Shown here: positions 13,512 to 19,944 of the stretch, in pieces
Position numbering within the stretch: the first letter of the stretch is position 1
How the letters are laid out: each line of letters opens with the position of its first letter
DNA from: Candidatus Doudnabacteria bacterium
GTDB lineage: Bacteria > Patescibacteriota > Doudnabacteria > UBA920 > O2-02-FULL-48-8
DNA: 19,944 bases
NCBI GenBank assembly: GCA_016198045.1
Contig: JACQJI010000033.1
Span: forward strand, 1-19,944
Direction: 5' to 3'
The notes under the pieces: generated by a model
What the model was told of the DNA's origin: nothing
Database searches by the model: none
The model's input: only the letters and a program-made list of their open reading frames with translations
Translations under genes and position numbers: made by a program

Positions 13512-14666
13512 ATGAGATTTATGCCCACTTTTCAGGAATTGGAAGAGTTGCTCAAGGAACATGACGGCGAATTTTTGGTTTTTGACAACGAGCGGCCGAG
13601 ATTGGTGATTTTGGATCCCAAAAAATACGACAATTTGGGGATGGGCAGCCAGCATCGAAGCAAAATTTTGGTTACGGGCGGGGCGGGTTATATCGGTTCA
13701 CACACGGTCAAAGCTTTGCAGAAAGCCGGCCACGACGTTTTGGTGATAGATGATCTTTCCACCGGTTCTGCGGCCAGTGTGGATTGTCAGTTGGTGGTGG
13801 GGAGCTTAAGCAATCAGGAGCTGCTCAAACAAATTTTCAGTCAAAACAGAATCGAGGCCGTATTGCACTTCGCCGGCTCGATCATAGTGGAAGAATCGGT
13901 GCTCAATCCTGCCAAGTACTTTCAAAATAATGTGGTTTGCGGCTTAAACTTGCTCAACTGCATGGTCCAGTTTGGAGTAAAAAAATTCATTTACTCTTCC
14001 TCCGCCGCTGTTTATGGCAACCCCCAGAAAGTTCCGATCAAAGAAGATACCCCATGTCTTCCGACCAACCCGTACGGCGAAACTAAATTGATTTTTGAAA
14101 AAATCTTGAAGTGGTACGCGGAAACCCACGATATTTCCTCGGTAGTGTTAAGATACTTTAACGCCGCCGGGGCAGAAGTTGACGGATCACTAGGAGAAAA
14201 TCATCCAGTCGAAACGCATCTGATCCCCAAGGTGCTTCAGGTCGCGGCCAAACAAGAAGCCGTGCTTAGTATCTTTGGCGCTGATTATCCCACACCTGAC
14301 GGTACTGCCGTCAGGGATTATATTCACGTGGTCGATTTGGCCAAAGCCCATATTCTTGGTTTGGATAAGTTAAAGCAAGAGTCCGGCCATTTTGTTTATA
14401 ACGTCGGTACGGGTCAAGGCCATTCGGTCAAAGAAATAATAGACGCGGTCATGGAAGTCACCGGGAAAATGGTGATGATTGAGCAGTCAGCCAGGCGCCC
14501 TGGAGATCCAGCCGCTCTGGTGGCGGACGCCGGCAAAATCCGCGATGAGCTGGGGTTTCAGCCTGCGCATTCGGACATAAACAGCATTATCAGCAGTGCT
14601 TGGAACTGGCATAAGAAGTTATACAACTTGGAAAAAAGCAAAAACTTGGAAGCTGAAACCGCTTGA
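13512..14666 (+). CDS. galE: UDP-glucose 4-epimerase with an antitoxin-like N-terminal extension
   Basis: A 384-residue protein. Residues from about 50 to the end are a GalE-type extended short-chain dehydrogenase that would interconvert UDP-glucose and UDP-galactose (or the N-acetyl forms) with bound NAD. Visible motifs: GGAGYIG (56-62), SSSAAVYG with S163/S164, NPYGETK with Y188 and K192, LRYFNAAGA, and DGTAVRDYIHVVDLA. The first 45 residues are extra: PTFQELEELLKEHDGEFLVF and then DNERPRLVILDPKKYDNL. This has the helix-strand-strand-helix look of Phd/YefM-type antitoxin N-termini ('V-x-x-N-x-x-P-x-x-V/L-x-x-x-x-x-Y-x-x-L'). The ATG at 13512 or at 13521 both include it. Galactose use or a surface-glycan role fits the glycosyltransferase downstream. 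Confidence 0.88.
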   Translation: MRFMPTFQELEELLKEHDGEFLVFDNERPRLVILDPKKYDNLGMGSQHRSKILVTGGAGYIGSHTVKALQKAGHDVLVIDDLSTGSAASVDCQLVVGSLSNQELLKQIFSQNRIEAVLHFAGSIIVEESVLNPAKYFQNNVVCGLNLLNCMVQFGVKKFIYSSSAAVYGNPQKVPIKEDTPCLPTNPYGETKLIFEKILKWYAETHDISSVVLRYFNAAGAEVDGSLGENHPVETHLIPKVLQVAAKQEAVLSIFGADYPTPDGTAVRDYIHVVDLAKAHILGLDKLKQESGHFVYNVGTGQGHSVKEIIDAVMEVTGKMVMIEQSARRPGDPAALVADAGKIRDELGFQPAHSDINSIISSAWNWHKKLYNLEKSKNLEAETA

Positions 14667-14686
14667 GACTTAAGCAGTGAGGACTT

Positions 14687-14803
14687 GCTCGGGCTAGCCG
14701 GCAAAAACTACCGGCTGTCCCCGACGTTACGTCGGGGCAGACGCCTGCGCTCTCGGCCGGATGAGCCGGCCTGCGAGAGCTAGTTTTTGCGACTAGCCCT
14801 CGC
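14687..14803. ncRNA. Structured element copy 2 (unknown family, partner 10042-10146)
   Basis: Same plan as 10042-10146. The basal helix pairs 14687-14697 with 14793-14803 (GC, the same TC/TC 2x2 loop, GGGCTAG/CTAGCCC). After a small internal loop it continues as GCAAAAACTA (14701-14710) with TAGTTTTTGC (14781-14790). The junction then carries CCCCGACG/CGTCGGGG (14719-14737) and a longer arm GCTCTCG/CGAGAGC (14749-14780) with an inner GCCGG/CCGGC. Relative to copy 1, two basal pairs differ by compensatory change and the second helix has one extra A-T pair added on both sides. It occupies the gap between galE and the glycosyltransferase. Strand not known. Confidence 0.65.
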
Positions 14804-14855
14804 ATACCTAGACCTGAATAGTTAATCAGTGTTTTTTTGTTCTACAAGGCGCTTG

Positions 14856-14864
14856 TGGTATAAT
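14856..14864 (+). promoter_or_regulatory. Extended -10 promoter of the glycosyltransferase gene
   Basis: TGGTATAAT is a perfect extended -10. A TTTGTT/TTGTTC sequence near 14836-14842 could serve as a weak -35 with 16-17 bases spacing. Transcription would start near 14871, about 29 bases before the ATG at 14900. Confidence 0.7.
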
Positions 14865-14899
14865 ATGGGGGCACAATTTTAACTTTTGAAAGAAACGAA

Positions 14900-15634
14900 A
14901 TGCCAAAACTTTCGGTAATTATCCCAGCTTTCAACGAAGAAAAGCGGATTCGGAGGACCTTGGAAGACATGGATCAATATCTGGAAAAGCAAAATTACGA
15001 CTATGAGATTATCGTGATCGACAACAACAGCCGCGATCACACGGCCAGAGTCGTGAAGGAAATGGAAAGTTCGAGCGTGCAGAACGCGAGAATTGTGGAG
15101 GAGTGGAGCAAGGGGAAAGGAGCGGCGGTCCAGCGGGGAGTTTCCGAAGCCGCCGGACAGTACATTTTGTTCATGGATGCTGACAACGCCACCCCGGTTT
15201 CCGAAATTGAAAAATTCTGGCCTCACCTGGAGTCGGGAATTGAAGTGGTGGTCGGCGACCGCTATCTGGACCCCACCCACAAATCCAAACAGCCCTGGTT
15301 TCGAACCGTTCTGTCTCGGCTGAGTAATTATTTGATTCAAATAGTGCTGGTCCCGCACATCCATGACACCCAAGCCGGCTTTAAAGCTTTTCAGGCCGAG
15401 GCCGCGCGACAAATTTTCCGGAACCTCACCATCCACGGCTGGGCGTTTGACATGGAATTGCTTGCAATTGCTTTGCGATTCAGTTATAGAATAAAAGCTG
15501 TCCCCATCATCAGAAACGACCCGGGCGAAAGTACAGTGCCGCCGACTGCTTTCTTGGAATCCTTGCGCGATTTATTCATTATCAAATGGCGCGCCTTAAC
15601 CGGAAAGTACGCTCCTTTTAACCATTTGGAGTAG
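14900..15634 (+). CDS. Family 2 glycosyltransferase (dolichyl-phosphate glucosyltransferase-like)
   Basis: A 244-residue GT-A fold glycosyltransferase resembling ALG5/DPG-synthase-type enzymes, which move a sugar from a nucleotide donor to a polyprenyl phosphate on the cytoplasmic side. Motifs: SVIIPAFNEEKRI at the start, IVIDNNSRDHT (D41), the metal-binding FMDADN (D93, D95), GDRYLD, DTQAGFKAFQ and WAFDMELLAIA with the likely catalytic Asp. There is no clear transmembrane segment at the C-terminus, unlike longer GtrB-type enzymes. The ATG at 14900 is directly followed by the first beta strand, so the start is firm; only a weak purine-rich stretch (GAAAG) precedes it. The subtilisin gene begins five bases after its stop, so they are likely co-transcribed. 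Confidence 0.88.
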   Translation: MPKLSVIIPAFNEEKRIRRTLEDMDQYLEKQNYDYEIIVIDNNSRDHTARVVKEMESSSVQNARIVEEWSKGKGAAVQRGVSEAAGQYILFMDADNATPVSEIEKFWPHLESGIEVVVGDRYLDPTHKSKQPWFRTVLSRLSNYLIQIVLVPHIHDTQAGFKAFQAEAARQIFRNLTIHGWAFDMELLAIALRFSYRIKAVPIIRNDPGESTVPPTAFLESLRDLFIIKWRALTGKYAPFNHLE

Positions 15635-15639
15635 CAAAT

Positions 15640-17652
15640 TTGATTAAGCACTATCCAAAAATTTATTGGCTAATGCTGACGGGGATTTTAGTCCCAGTTT
15701 TTTTATATAGCCTATCATTACCCCCAGCACCCTACGTCCAACTTGATACTGAGGTTGTTTTTGCCCTGAAACCAAGCGTGTTAATTGCTGATATTGCCAA
15801 AGATTATGATTTGGTTGACCCCAGCCTGGTATTTAGCGCTCATGGCTCTTTGCCACAGACTTACCGCTCGACACTTGATTTAAATTTTTTGGCCCGCCTC
15901 AAATCAGATGCCAGAATTGTTTATGCCCAGCCCGATGGAACTGTGAAAGCAGCTGCCATTATCCGCAACGATCCGCTGTTTACGATGGACGAACTGCAAG
16001 ACACCAGGCAGTGGTATTTGCCGAAAATCAAAATTCCTCAAGCTTGGGAATTTGGACAAGGATCTTCTGGCACGACTGTGGCGGTGGTTGATACCGGCAT
16101 TCATGCTTCTCACGTTGAGCTCAATGACGGCCGGATTGTTGAAGGGTATGACACGATCGCCAATCAGACCATTCGGGCGGATTCCAATTCGGATGACAAC
16201 GGACACGGTACGGCGGTTGCCGGCATCATCGGCGCGATTTCTGACAACAGCAAGGGGATTGCCGGAATCAACAAAAACGTCAGGATCATGCCGCTTAAAG
16301 CTCTGGCTGCTGACGGCACCGGAGAAATTTCGGCAGTGGCCGCGGCCATTGTCTGGGCGGCGGATCATGGAGCCAATATCATCAATCTTAGTTTGGGAGG
16401 GCCTGGTTTCGGAGCTGACCAAACGCTTAATAGCGCGATTACCTACGCATTTAACAAAGGGATTTTGATTGTCTCGGCTGCGGGCAATGATCTGGCCAAC
16501 CAAGGCCAAAATTTGGACACCAGTCCGGTATATCCAGTCTGTTCGGACAATGGAGCAAACATGGTCTTGGGTGTGGCAGCGACTGACAGTATGGATACTA
16601 AGGCCAGCTTTTCGAACTTCGGCATTAATTGCATCGATATCTCAGCTCCCGGCAAGAAAATTTTAACAACCGCTTACCTTCCTTCAGACCCATCAGACAA
16701 TATTCTCATCTACGGCTCCGGCACATCTTTGGCAACTCCGATTGTCAGTGGAGTGGCCGCCCTGATTAAATCCAACCATCCGCAATATACCAATGTCGAT
16801 TTGCGCAATATCCTGCTGAGCACGGCTGACAATATAGACAATCTTAATCAAACTAATTGCTTAAATTCTTCCTGCAACGGTTTCCTGGGGAAGGGGAGAA
16901 TCAATGCCTTCCGAGCTACGACCCCCCAGCCGATTTCAGAAGGAAGCTTGATTCGCGAACAAGCTACGGGCAAAATTTATTTGGTTACTGCTGGAGTCAA
17001 ACGGTTAGTCAGCAGTTTTGTTTTCAGTCAGCGCGGATACAACAGTGCCAGCGTAATCAACGAACTGAACAGTCAACTCTCTGCCATTCCCACAGGCGAT
17101 CCACTGCCGCCGTTGGAAGGAACCCTGATCAAAGCTCAATCAGATCCGACAGTGTATATTATCCATCAAGGATTAAAGCGGGCATTGACTTTCTTGGTAT
17201 TTACTTCTCGTAAATATAGTTTTGCCAACGTCGTTAGTTTGCCTGACGCAGAGGCGGCCCTGTTTAAGCTTGGTGACTGGTACTGGCCGCCGGATGGAAC
17301 TATGGTCTTGATTACCGGAAACCCTACGGTTTATGTGATGCACAGAGATGTCCGCCGCCCTGTGACTTATTTCGTGTTCACGCAGCGGAAACTTTCTTTC
17401 GCCAAGGTCGTTAAAGTTACGGGCGATGAATTCTCGCATATTCCTTCTGCAGGCGATTCTTACTGGCTGGCACCTGTGGATGGAACTTTGGTTAAGTCTT
17501 CGTCCGACAGCACAGTTTACGTGATTGAAAACGAAACCAAACGAGCTTTGTCGTATGCGGCATTTATCGCCAGGGGTTATAAATTCAGCAACATCAAAGT
17601 TTTGCCGCAGGCAGAGATGGACGTCATTGCTCCGGGTACACCTATTTTATAA
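15640..17652 (+). CDS. Secreted subtilisin-like (S8) protease with four C-terminal repeats
   Basis: A 670-residue exported serine protease. A TTG at 15640 gives a basic N-terminus (MIKHYPKIYW) and hydrophobic segment (to about 28), i.e. a signal peptide; ATG 15673 would remove the charged part. Residues about 33-105 resemble an inhibitory propeptide. The catalytic domain is about 120-425 with D151 (VAVVDTGIH), H189 (NGHGTAVAG), N283 as likely oxyanion residue (SAAGN) and S363 (GSGTSLATP). All three catalytic residues are present, so it should be active. The rest is four repeats of about 58 residues of the form 'DGTLxK...TVYVI...KRxxxxxVFxxRxxSFxxVxxV'. The same module occurs five times in the next gene, which suggests a shared attachment or binding function. 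Confidence 0.92.
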   Translation: MIKHYPKIYWLMLTGILVPVFLYSLSLPPAPYVQLDTEVVFALKPSVLIADIAKDYDLVDPSLVFSAHGSLPQTYRSTLDLNFLARLKSDARIVYAQPDGTVKAAAIIRNDPLFTMDELQDTRQWYLPKIKIPQAWEFGQGSSGTTVAVVDTGIHASHVELNDGRIVEGYDTIANQTIRADSNSDDNGHGTAVAGIIGAISDNSKGIAGINKNVRIMPLKALAADGTGEISAVAAAIVWAADHGANIINLSLGGPGFGADQTLNSAITYAFNKGILIVSAAGNDLANQGQNLDTSPVYPVCSDNGANMVLGVAATDSMDTKASFSNFGINCIDISAPGKKILTTAYLPSDPSDNILIYGSGTSLATPIVSGVAALIKSNHPQYTNVDLRNILLSTADNIDNLNQTNCLNSSCNGFLGKGRINAFRATTPQPISEGSLIREQATGKIYLVTAGVKRLVSSFVFSQRGYNSASVINELNSQLSAIPTGDPLPPLEGTLIKAQSDPTVYIIHQGLKRALTFLVFTSRKYSFANVVSLPDAEAALFKLGDWYWPPDGTMVLITGNPTVYVMHRDVRRPVTYFVFTQRKLSFAKVVKVTGDEFSHIPSAGDSYWLAPVDGTLVKSSSDSTVYVIENETKRALSYAAFIARGYKFSNIKVLPQAEMDVIAPGTPIL

Positions 17653-17785
17653 ATCCGAATATCGAATATTGAAATCCGAAACAGTATCAAATGACCAAAA
17701 TTCTAAATTTCAAACAAACCAGTTTAGACATTAGATATTTGAAATTCGAATTTGTTTCGAATTTCGTGCTTCGTGCTTCGATATT
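17653..17785. repeat. MITE-like imperfect inverted repeat
   Basis: Terminal arms AATATCGAA (17658-17666) and TTCGATATT (17777-17785) are exact inverted copies. Inside them GAAATCCGAAACA (17671-17683) pairs with TGTTTCGAATTTC (17753-17765) at 12 of 13 positions. The interior is AT-rich with short direct repeats (ATCGAATATTGAAATCCGAA; CGTGCTTCGTGCTTCG). It begins at the stop of the protease gene and runs into the annotated start of the next gene. AT-rich elements of this style are, from memory, common between genes in CPR and some other bacteria. Confidence 0.7.
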
Positions 17786-19472
17786 AGCGATGGTTCTTGT
17801 CTTAATTCTGCCGTCTTTTGTCTTGGCTCAAGGCGCGGTGGACCTTGCTTTTAATCCCGGGCTTCTGATCACAGACGAGGCGTTTGCCGATGTTGGCACT
17901 TTTGGCTCAGCCGCCGGCATTCAGAAGTTCCTGGAACAAAAAGGATCGGTGTTAGCCAACACTAGTTCTGAGTTTTTGATCAAACTGCGGGAACCGGATA
18001 CCCTGACCAAAGTTGGCTTGGAAGATCCGCAGCCAAACTTAGGCAGGCTGCGAACAGCAGCGGAGCTCATTTATGATGCTGCGGTTTCCAAGGGACTAAA
18101 CCCGCAAGTAATCTTGGTAACTCTCCAGAAAGAGCAGAGTTTGATTACCGGCAGCTTCAATGATACAACCCTGCAGAGCAAATTGAACAAGGCGCTAGGG
18201 TTTGCCTGTCCAGACTATGAAGGCTGTGATGATATTTTTCAGGGATTTTACCGGCAATTGTTTGGAACCTTCGATGCTGCGGGCAGCCGGTGGCTGGGGG
18301 CAGCCGCGTCACTGATGAAATCTTTCCGCACAGAAGTTGGGGGCGTGCGAGTAGGACGGGGGCCTGGAGTTGACGCCAACAATCAGACGTTTGGCCGGCC
18401 AGTGGTGCGCACGGCCAGAAAAGGGGACGCCGTTATTTTTGATAATACCTTAGGCGGTTATGATGGAGTGTTGGCCACGCAAAGCGTGACCCTTGGCAAT
18501 TTTGCCACGGCTGCTTTGTACCGCTATACGCCGCACGTTTTTAACGGCAACTATAATTTTTGGAAATTTTATACGGCTTGGTTTAAATATCCCAACGGCA
18601 CCATCATTCAGCTTTTAAATAATCCTACGCTTTATGTGATTGATAATGGAGCCAAAAGGCCGTTTTCGCAATTTGTTGCCACCCAGCGCAAGCTGGACTT
18701 AACCAAAGTTATTACTGTTTCCCAAACAGAGTTTGATACTTACTTTACAGAGAAACCAATGCCGCCGCTGGATGGCACATTGATCAAGGGTGATGTCAGT
18801 CCTGCTGTTTATTTGATTGAAGATACCAAGAAGCATGCTCTCTCTTACCCTGTATTCGTCCAGCGCAAGTTTTCGTTTGCCAAGGTAGTCACTGTGTCCC
18901 AAGCCGAACTTGATTCTTACGAGACTGGTTCGTTTGTCGCGCCTCTGGATGGAACTTTAATTACCGGCGAGGCAGACAAAACCGTTTATTTGATTGATGC
19001 TGGGCTTAAGCGCCCAATTACCTACGAAGTGTTTGTAGCCCGCAAGTTTTCGTTTGCCAAACTCATGAAGCTGACTGACGGCGAAGTCGCGGGCATTCCC
19101 AGCGGCCAATTTGTCCTGCCGCCCGAGTCAGTGGCTTTGAAGCTTAAGAACGATACTGCTATTTACTGGTTTAAGGATGGACAGAAGAGGTATGTCTCAG
19201 CTTTTGTTTACAAACAACGGGGTGTGGCTAATTTCCCGCACGTTATCATTGGCCAGGACGAGTTTAATCAAATCCCTACAGGCAGCCCTTTCCCGCCTAA
19301 AGATGGCACGGTTATCAAAGGGGACCAGAGCACTGCAATTTACAGGATTGAAAATGGCCTGAAGCGCCTACTCACTGCCGCGGCTTACAAGCGCTTGGGT
19401 TATCCCAAAGCCACTGTTCTTGCGCAAGGTGAAGTGGATAATTACGCTTCTGGGGAAACGATGGCTAAATAA
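17691..19472 (+). CDS. Secreted lysozyme-like protein with five C-terminal repeats
   Basis: 593 residues from ATG 17691, or 560 from ATG 17790. The first 33 residues of the long form are encoded by the inverted repeat, whereas 17790 starts at once with a signal-peptide core (MVLVLILPSFVLA-Q), so either start may be used. Residues about 60-300 resemble lysozyme-like/hemagglutinin-type secreted domains: VILVTLQKEQSLIT with E148 as likely catalytic acid, LGFACPDYEGCDDIFQGF with a cysteine pair, and FWKFYTAWF at the end. Peptidoglycan cleavage is inferred from this resemblance. The remainder is five repeats of about 58 residues (DGTLIKGD...VYLIE...KRxxSYxVFVxRKFSFAKVV) of the module found in the upstream protease; the fourth is the most diverged. 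A terminator follows 11 bases after the stop. Confidence 0.8.
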   Translation: MTKILNFKQTSLDIRYLKFEFVSNFVLRASILAMVLVLILPSFVLAQGAVDLAFNPGLLITDEAFADVGTFGSAAGIQKFLEQKGSVLANTSSEFLIKLREPDTLTKVGLEDPQPNLGRLRTAAELIYDAAVSKGLNPQVILVTLQKEQSLITGSFNDTTLQSKLNKALGFACPDYEGCDDIFQGFYRQLFGTFDAAGSRWLGAAASLMKSFRTEVGGVRVGRGPGVDANNQTFGRPVVRTARKGDAVIFDNTLGGYDGVLATQSVTLGNFATAALYRYTPHVFNGNYNFWKFYTAWFKYPNGTIIQLLNNPTLYVIDNGAKRPFSQFVATQRKLDLTKVITVSQTEFDTYFTEKPMPPLDGTLIKGDVSPAVYLIEDTKKHALSYPVFVQRKFSFAKVVTVSQAELDSYETGSFVAPLDGTLITGEADKTVYLIDAGLKRPITYEVFVARKFSFAKLMKLTDGEVAGIPSGQFVLPPESVALKLKNDTAIYWFKDGQKRYVSAFVYKQRGVANFPHVIIGQDEFNQIPTGSPFPPKDGTVIKGDQSTAIYRIENGLKRLLTAAAYKRLGYPKATVLAQGEVDNYASGETMAK

Positions 19473-19483
19473 CCGATTTATAT

Positions 19484-19520
19484 AAGCCGGCGCTTCAGCA
19501 TTGAAACGTCGGCTTTTTTT
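19484..19520 (+). terminator. Rho-independent terminator after the lysozyme-like gene
   Basis: AAGCCGGCG (19484-19492) pairs with CGTCGGCTT (19507-19515), including one G-T pair. An inner TTCA/TGAA stem caps it, and a run of seven T follows (19514-19520). Confidence 0.88.
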
Positions 19521-19530
19521 ATGCTATAAT
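19501..19530 (+). promoter_or_regulatory. Promoter overlapping the terminator, for the DUF559 gene
   Basis: TTGAAA (19501-19506), 18 bases, TATAAT (19525-19530) preceded by TGC, i.e. a perfect extended -10. The -35 box lies in the loop and descending side of the terminator and the T-run forms the spacer. Transcription would start near 19537. Confidence 0.7.
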
Positions 19531-19536
19531 TAGGTC

Positions 19537-19594
19537 AAGGCGGCAAGAGCCGCTTTTGTCATTAGGATAATTTCCCTCCCCTTGCAGGGGAGGG
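19537..19594 (+). repeat. Two GC-rich hairpins in the DUF559 leader
   Basis: The first, AAGGCGGC-AAGA-GCCGCTTT (19537-19556), starts at the predicted transcription start and is followed by T, so it looks like a short terminator. The second is CCCTCCCC-TTGCA-GGGGAGGG (19574-19594), a perfect 8-bp stem followed by ATTAAGGGTGGGGTGGG. The second motif type is, from memory, often found beside DUF559 genes in unrelated bacteria; this is not verified here. Confidence 0.6.
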
Positions 19595-19613
19595 ATTAAG
19601 GGTGGGGTGGGTA

Positions 19614-19944
19614 ATGCAAATTAATAGAAATTTATTGGCAAAATCAAGAAAACTAAGAAAAACGCAAACTCCTTGGGAGGACAGGCTTTGGCACTACCTA
19701 AGGAGTAAAAGATTTCAAGGTTATAGATTTAGGCGCCAATTTGTTATTGGACGATATATTGTTGACTTTTATTGTTATAAGAAGAAACTTGTTATAGAAG
19801 TTGACGGTGGTCAACATAACGAAGTTAAAAACATAATTAAAGATCGTGACAGAACTAAATATTTGACTAAGGAAGGGTATAAAGTGCTAAGATTTTGGAA
19901 TAGTGATTTAAATGATAATTTTGAAGGAGTGTTAGATACTATAT
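19614..19944 (+). CDS. DUF559 endonuclease-like protein, 3' end outside the window
   Basis: The first 110 residues of a DUF559 (Vsr/restriction-endonuclease-like fold) protein; the frame stays open to the window edge, and the family is usually about 115-130 residues, so little is missing. Landmarks: TPWEDRLWHYLRSKRFQGYRF near the start (family form 'T-x-x-E-x-x-L-W-x-x-L-R'), FRRQFVIGRYIVDFYCY with the active-site-like Asp, LVIEVDGGQH (the E-x-D core), and GYKVLRFWNSDL. These are the conserved acidic and basic residues expected of a PD-(D/E)XK-type nuclease. It is small, lysine- and arginine-rich, and has its own promoter and hairpin-rich leader after a terminator. Members often behave as stand-alone, horizontally moving genes, but their biological role is not established. 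Confidence 0.9.
   Translation, partial: MQINRNLLAKSRKLRKTQTPWEDRLWHYLRSKRFQGYRFRRQFVIGRYIVDFYCYKKKLVIEVDGGQHNEVKNIIKDRDRTKYLTKEGYKVLRFWNSDLNDNFEGVLDTI

Noticed and set aside
14879..15436. Minus-strand open frame of 185 codons
   Set aside because: Antisense to a glycosyltransferase with all motifs; no independent support.

Overview
The window looks like part of a chromosome from a Patescibacteria/CPR-type bacterium. This is inference from gene content and signals, not from a marker gene. Supporting points: most genes have no Shine-Dalgarno and several start codons sit 5 to 10 bases after a -10 box (leaderless or nearly so). There is a membrane sortase with thrombospondin-3 repeats, several very repetitive DUF11 surface proteins, a short TrpR/YerC regulator and a DUF559 endonuclease. 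TGA is used as a stop, so the code is standard. No rRNA, tRNA, CRISPR array, transposase or phage gene was seen.

Layout. (1) 1-2814: a TrpR-like regulator, a cupin/RmlC-like epimerase, a 53-residue coiled-coil protein, RmlD and RmlA, i.e. most of a dTDP-rhamnose-type sugar pathway; RmlB is not here. The regulator and the cupin gene carry the same palindrome just before their ATG. (2) 2818-3753: an unrecognised polytopic membrane protein. (3) 3797-8453: a CAP-domain protein (minus) and a sortase (plus) diverge from back-to-back promoters, followed by a large DUF11 surface protein ending in a PKTG-type sorting signal. (4) 8460-9995: a GC-rich minus-strand gene for an apparent outer-membrane beta-barrel protein with its own promoter, strong Shine-Dalgarno and terminator, unlike everything around it. 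(5) 10256-13412: a second PKTG surface protein and a small paralogue. (6) 13512-15634: a GalE-type epimerase with an antitoxin-like N-terminal extension, and a family 2 glycosyltransferase. (7) 15640-19472: a secreted subtilisin and a secreted lysozyme-like protein that share a C-terminal repeat module. (8) 19614-end: a DUF559 endonuclease, cut by the window edge.

Together the genes read as a cell-surface locus: nucleotide sugars, a glycosyltransferase, a sortase, its probable substrates, and secreted protease and wall-hydrolase-like proteins.

The most interesting unexplained structure is a pair of long, complex, foldable intergenic elements (10042-10146 and 14687-14803). They have the same architecture, an invariant 2x2 internal loop, and compensatory base-pair changes between the two copies. 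This points to an undescribed structured RNA or DNA element.
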